Below, in pieces: positions 61,212-64,000 of a stretch of 64,000 nt of DNA. The translations under genes were made by a program, and so were the position numbers. Location: positions 1 to 64,000 of the forward strand of contig JAKCPI010028431.1 of assembly GCA_023213315.1 (NCBI GenBank), read 5' to 3'. How positions within the stretch are numbered: position 1 is the stretch's first letter; every line of letters starts with the position of its first letter. Origin of the DNA: Euborellia annulipes. Its lineage: Eukaryota; Arthropoda; Insecta; Dermaptera; Anisolabididae. Below the pieces are notes generated by a model. It searched no databases. It saw nothing but the letters and a program-made list of their open reading frames with translations, and was not told where the DNA came from.

Positions 61212-61921
61212 TTGAAACGGCTAAAAAATACAAGTGCAAGTGACATCAAAAGAAAACTTCAACTTGGGGCATCAACAAGGACCATTCAACGTTCATTAAA
61301 CGACAGCAAGAGCTTCAAATACTTGCCAATGAAGAAGAGACAACAACCCACAGAAGAACACAAACAACAACGAATTTTATGGGCAAAAGAACATCATCAC
61401 TTGCACGACAAATGGATGTCAACAATCTTCTCTGACGAAAAGAAGTTCAATCTCGATGAACCTGATGGGTTGGCATACTAGTGGCACGATTTAAGACAAG
61501 ATAGAAGACTCAAAAAGGAACTCTGGTGGTGGATCGGTCATGGTTTGGGCATCGATTCAACGGAGTATCGAGCATTGTCTTCATTTCATCTCGTTCAAAA
61601 TCAAGCGATTACATCCAAACCATGGAAGAACAATTGGTGCCATTTAAGGAACAACAAGAAGATCGAAATGTGATCTTTCAACAAGACAACGTTCGAATCC
61701 ATGCGCCACGAGAGAGAATGGAATGGTTTTCGGAAAGAAAGATTGAAGAAATGAAGTGGCCAGCAAGATCACCAGACATGAACATCATTGAGAACTTTTG
61801 GGGATTATTTGTTCCTGAACAATTTAACAATATAAAAGAAGCTATTAAAGAAGAAAGTTACAAAATCGACCAAAACATCATCCACAACTTAGAAAATTCA
61901 ATCCCAAACGGACTGTTTTAA
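61212..61921 (+). pseudogene. Tc1/mariner transposase, broken (DD34E)
   Basis: DNA cut-and-paste transposase. The first part (61,212-61,481) has a helix-turn-helix tail (ASTRTIQRSL) and IFSDEKKFNLDEPDG with the first catalytic Asp. A TAG stop interrupts at 61,479-61,481 (before WHDLRQD), and the frame shifts near 61,520. The second part (61,526-61,921) has FQQDN with the second Asp and SPDMNIIENFWG with Glu; 34 residues separate them, the Tc1 DD34E spacing. The N-terminal DNA-binding part is missing or unrecognisable. No inverted ends were found. Inactive, fairly young. Confidence 0.85.
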
Positions 61922-61929
61922 TTTATTCG

Positions 61930-62105
61930 AGCCAGTAGCGTATCCAGGTGGGGGAAGGGGGGGGGGCGCTCGCCCCGCCCCAGGCACCCGTCGCGCATCC
62001 GCTTTTTCTCAAAATCTACGCTTTCGGACCGAGATTCGAATACTAAAAAAAAAAGGTCGAACGAAAAACGGCGCCCCAGTTGAGCATCGTCCCCTTCGCC
62101 CTCAA
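61930..62105. mobile_element. G-rich hAT-like MITE fragment
   Basis: GCCAGTAGCGTATCCAGGTG followed by G-runs and CGCTCGCCCCGCCCC resembles the end type at 14,271 and 22,389 in reverse. The other end is not clear. Confidence 0.35.
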
Positions 62106-62109
62106 AGCC

Positions 62110-63360
62110 GCCGATTCGAGCTAATGGTGGTAAGTAGTAGTAATTATTAAAATGAATTAAATTAAATAATAAATAAAAAATATAAAAGTGTCTCTATCAT
62201 TTTGTCATTAAAATTACGAACAAATTAGAACTTATTCGATAAAAGAGTTGAGTAATTAATGAAGTTATGTTAGGGACCCATACCAATCACGCCGTCCCGA
62301 AATCTTTTTGGTGTTTTTTGCAAAATTTTTGCCATTTTTCCCAAAACTCGTAAAAATGTAACTTTTTCATATTTTGGGGCTTATGCGCGAGTGGAAGATA
62401 TCAAATTATCAAATTAAAACACTATGATTTCAGGCTCTTTTTGAAGACTCAGTGTTACAAACTATTACATTACGGAAAGATCTAATTCAAAAATGAAAAT
62501 GAAGTTTTTTTTCATATTTTGTCAAACTTTAGGGCCTATGAGCGACCGGAAGATGTCAATCGATTTTGATAAATTTTTTTTCCTTTTTGTCTATATAATT
62601 CGCAACTTTTGCGCGCTATTACAACTTCGAAATAAAAAATGAGTTTTTTTGGCCCACCCTAATATATATATTGATGCCAAATTTAGAACTCCTTTAGCAG
62701 CTGGCCCTATTGCCTATAAGTTGCGATACTGTAGTGCAGAGGTGGGCAACCCAAATGATCTTGCGGGCCACTTTGATTATTATTCTGATTGCACAAATAA
62801 TACATTTTTTTTATTTATTATCTTGCAGTCACTCATCCCCCCCCCCCCCCACCATTCATTCATTTATTTTTCAAATATCTTGCTTAATAAATTAAATTAA
62901 CATATTTTAGGTATAATTTATTCAATAAAACAAATTTATTTTATACAGTTAATATTTTCAAGAATGTCCGCCTTAAATTTTAACTACTAAAAATCTTTAT
63001 TTTTTGCCTTACCTTCAATATTTTAAAAAATCATTTTGATTCATTCAATTTTTTTTTTCTTACCAAGGATTCATACTCGGTAATTTTAATTAAATTCTCA
63101 CTTTGTTTTTCATTCAAATTGTTTTTTAATAAATTATATAATTCTCGTACTTTGGTTTCGCAAGTGCACTAAAAAAAAATTTATTTCATTATAATAAATA
63201 CTAAGTGCTTGCTTATTATAAAGCTGTCCTGGTTAAATTTTTTTTTTATCCAGCCTTTGAAAGAGAATTATATATATATAGAACCGCGCTTGACACTAAG
63301 TATATTATTTTAATTATTCTCCATTATAGTTTATTTAAGCCAAATGGTTTTTTTTTTTGA
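62110..63360. other. Intergenic stretch, no gene recognised
   Basis: Two similar segments (TTTTTCATATTTTGGGGCTT at about 62,366 and TTTTTCATATTTTGTCAAAC at about 62,509) suggest an eroded repeat. A C-run is at 62,839. No coding evidence. Confidence 0.4.
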
Positions 63361-63367
63361 TATGCTA

Positions 63368-63548
63368 GCTCAGGGGCCCACATCCTGTGGGTACGTGGAT
63401 GGCGACCACGAGCTGCCCTAGCTGGGACTGGCATTACCTCTGTTCTTTGCATGTCAGTCTCTTCCCTTCTAAATTTTCAACAGGCGTCAGACCTGCGACG
63501 GGCCGGCCTGTACTTTTCCTTCATTCATTTTCCAGCTCTTCCTTCCAT
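63368..63548 (+). mobile_element. SINE-like family A copy
   Basis: GCTCAGGGGCCCACATCCTG, GGATGGCGACCACGAGCTGC, CAACAGGCGTCAGACC, then a diverged 3' part. Confidence 0.6.
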
Positions 63549-63690
63549 AGAGCCAATGTTAAATCCTTATGGGGATTTGCATGTTAATTTCAAAAGGAGG
63601 TCGGTCCCTTTTGTAACATTTTACACATTAAAAAAATTTTTTTCCAATTCTTATGAAATTTTATATTTATTTAGGATAGACTTCTTTTCG
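63548..63690 (+). repeat. Dispersed repeat family E, copy 2
   Basis: Pairs with 8070-8250. A 151-codon frame across 63,451-63,906 starts inside the family A repeat and has no known domain, so it is not called as a gene. The window ends in (TTA/TTTA)n. Confidence 0.5.
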
Positions 63691-64000
63691 GTCGGCTTCT
63701 TGGAATCGCCACTGCTTTCAGAAATAGAGAATTCAAATTTTGTGTGGGACATCATCAAAAGAGTTGGAATTTTACAATACGCGTTTTTAGAAAACAAATT
63801 ATATTGTATATATAGGCTTATATTCAAAAATCTTACTTTCGAATTCCTTTCAAATTCGGTCGGAGAATGTGGACGTTTTCTATTTATCAATTCATTAGAT
63901 TCCTAAAAAAATGAAATATTTATTATTTGAATGAATTATTATTATTATTTATTTATTTATTTATTTATTATTATTGTTATAAATACAGACTAACAATAAT

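Noticed and set aside
63451..63906. 151-codon frame near the window end
   Set aside because: It starts within a family A copy and passes through repeat family E; no recognisable domain.
1..64000. CRISPR array, bacterial operon or phage-type defence system
   Set aside because: Introns, SINEs and animal housekeeping genes show a eukaryotic nuclear locus; the tandem repeats have no regular spacers.

Overview
The window is nuclear DNA of a multicellular animal. Six conserved protein genes are split into short exons with GT-AG introns, in an AT-rich background dominated by short DNA transposons, foldback elements and tRNA-derived SINE-like repeats. A classical flavin monoamine oxidase argues against an insect. 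A crustacean, chelicerate or other non-insect invertebrate fits, but I cannot name the taxon.

Layout. 1-10,566: no host gene; nested transposons, including a Harbinger-like element inside another one. 10,567-24,760 (+): a nine-exon SLC16/monocarboxylate-transporter-like gene whose introns hold hAT-like, foldback and SINE-like insertions. 27,131-32,463 (-): a five-exon polyprenol reductase (SRD5A3). 34,077-36,803 (+): a four-exon diphthine methylesterase (DPH7), one intron of which holds an extreme C/G-homopolymer tract. 38,169-46,862 (+): seven-exon RFC4. 46,964-53,169 (-): eight-exon monoamine oxidase, convergent with RFC4 and only 101 bases from it stop to stop. 58,149-60,760 (-): five-exon RAB18. 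61,212-61,921 (+): a broken Tc1-type transposase. The remainder is repeats.

The six host genes are unrelated housekeeping or membrane functions (solute transport, dolichol synthesis, diphthamide synthesis, clamp loading, amine oxidation, vesicle and lipid-droplet traffic). Nothing suggests they form one pathway. All reading frames were joined by hand and each closes in frame (606, 304, 343, 355, 536 and 210 residues), which supports the exon calls.

The most unusual signal is a small structured motif found at about a dozen loci inside unrelated inverted-repeat elements: CTGANGA, one A or T, a hairpin whose two strands differ between loci yet still pair, then GAAAC, often followed by GTC. This closely resembles a hammerhead ribozyme core with one extra base. 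A second signal is a ~970-bp foldback family with about a dozen full or partial copies.
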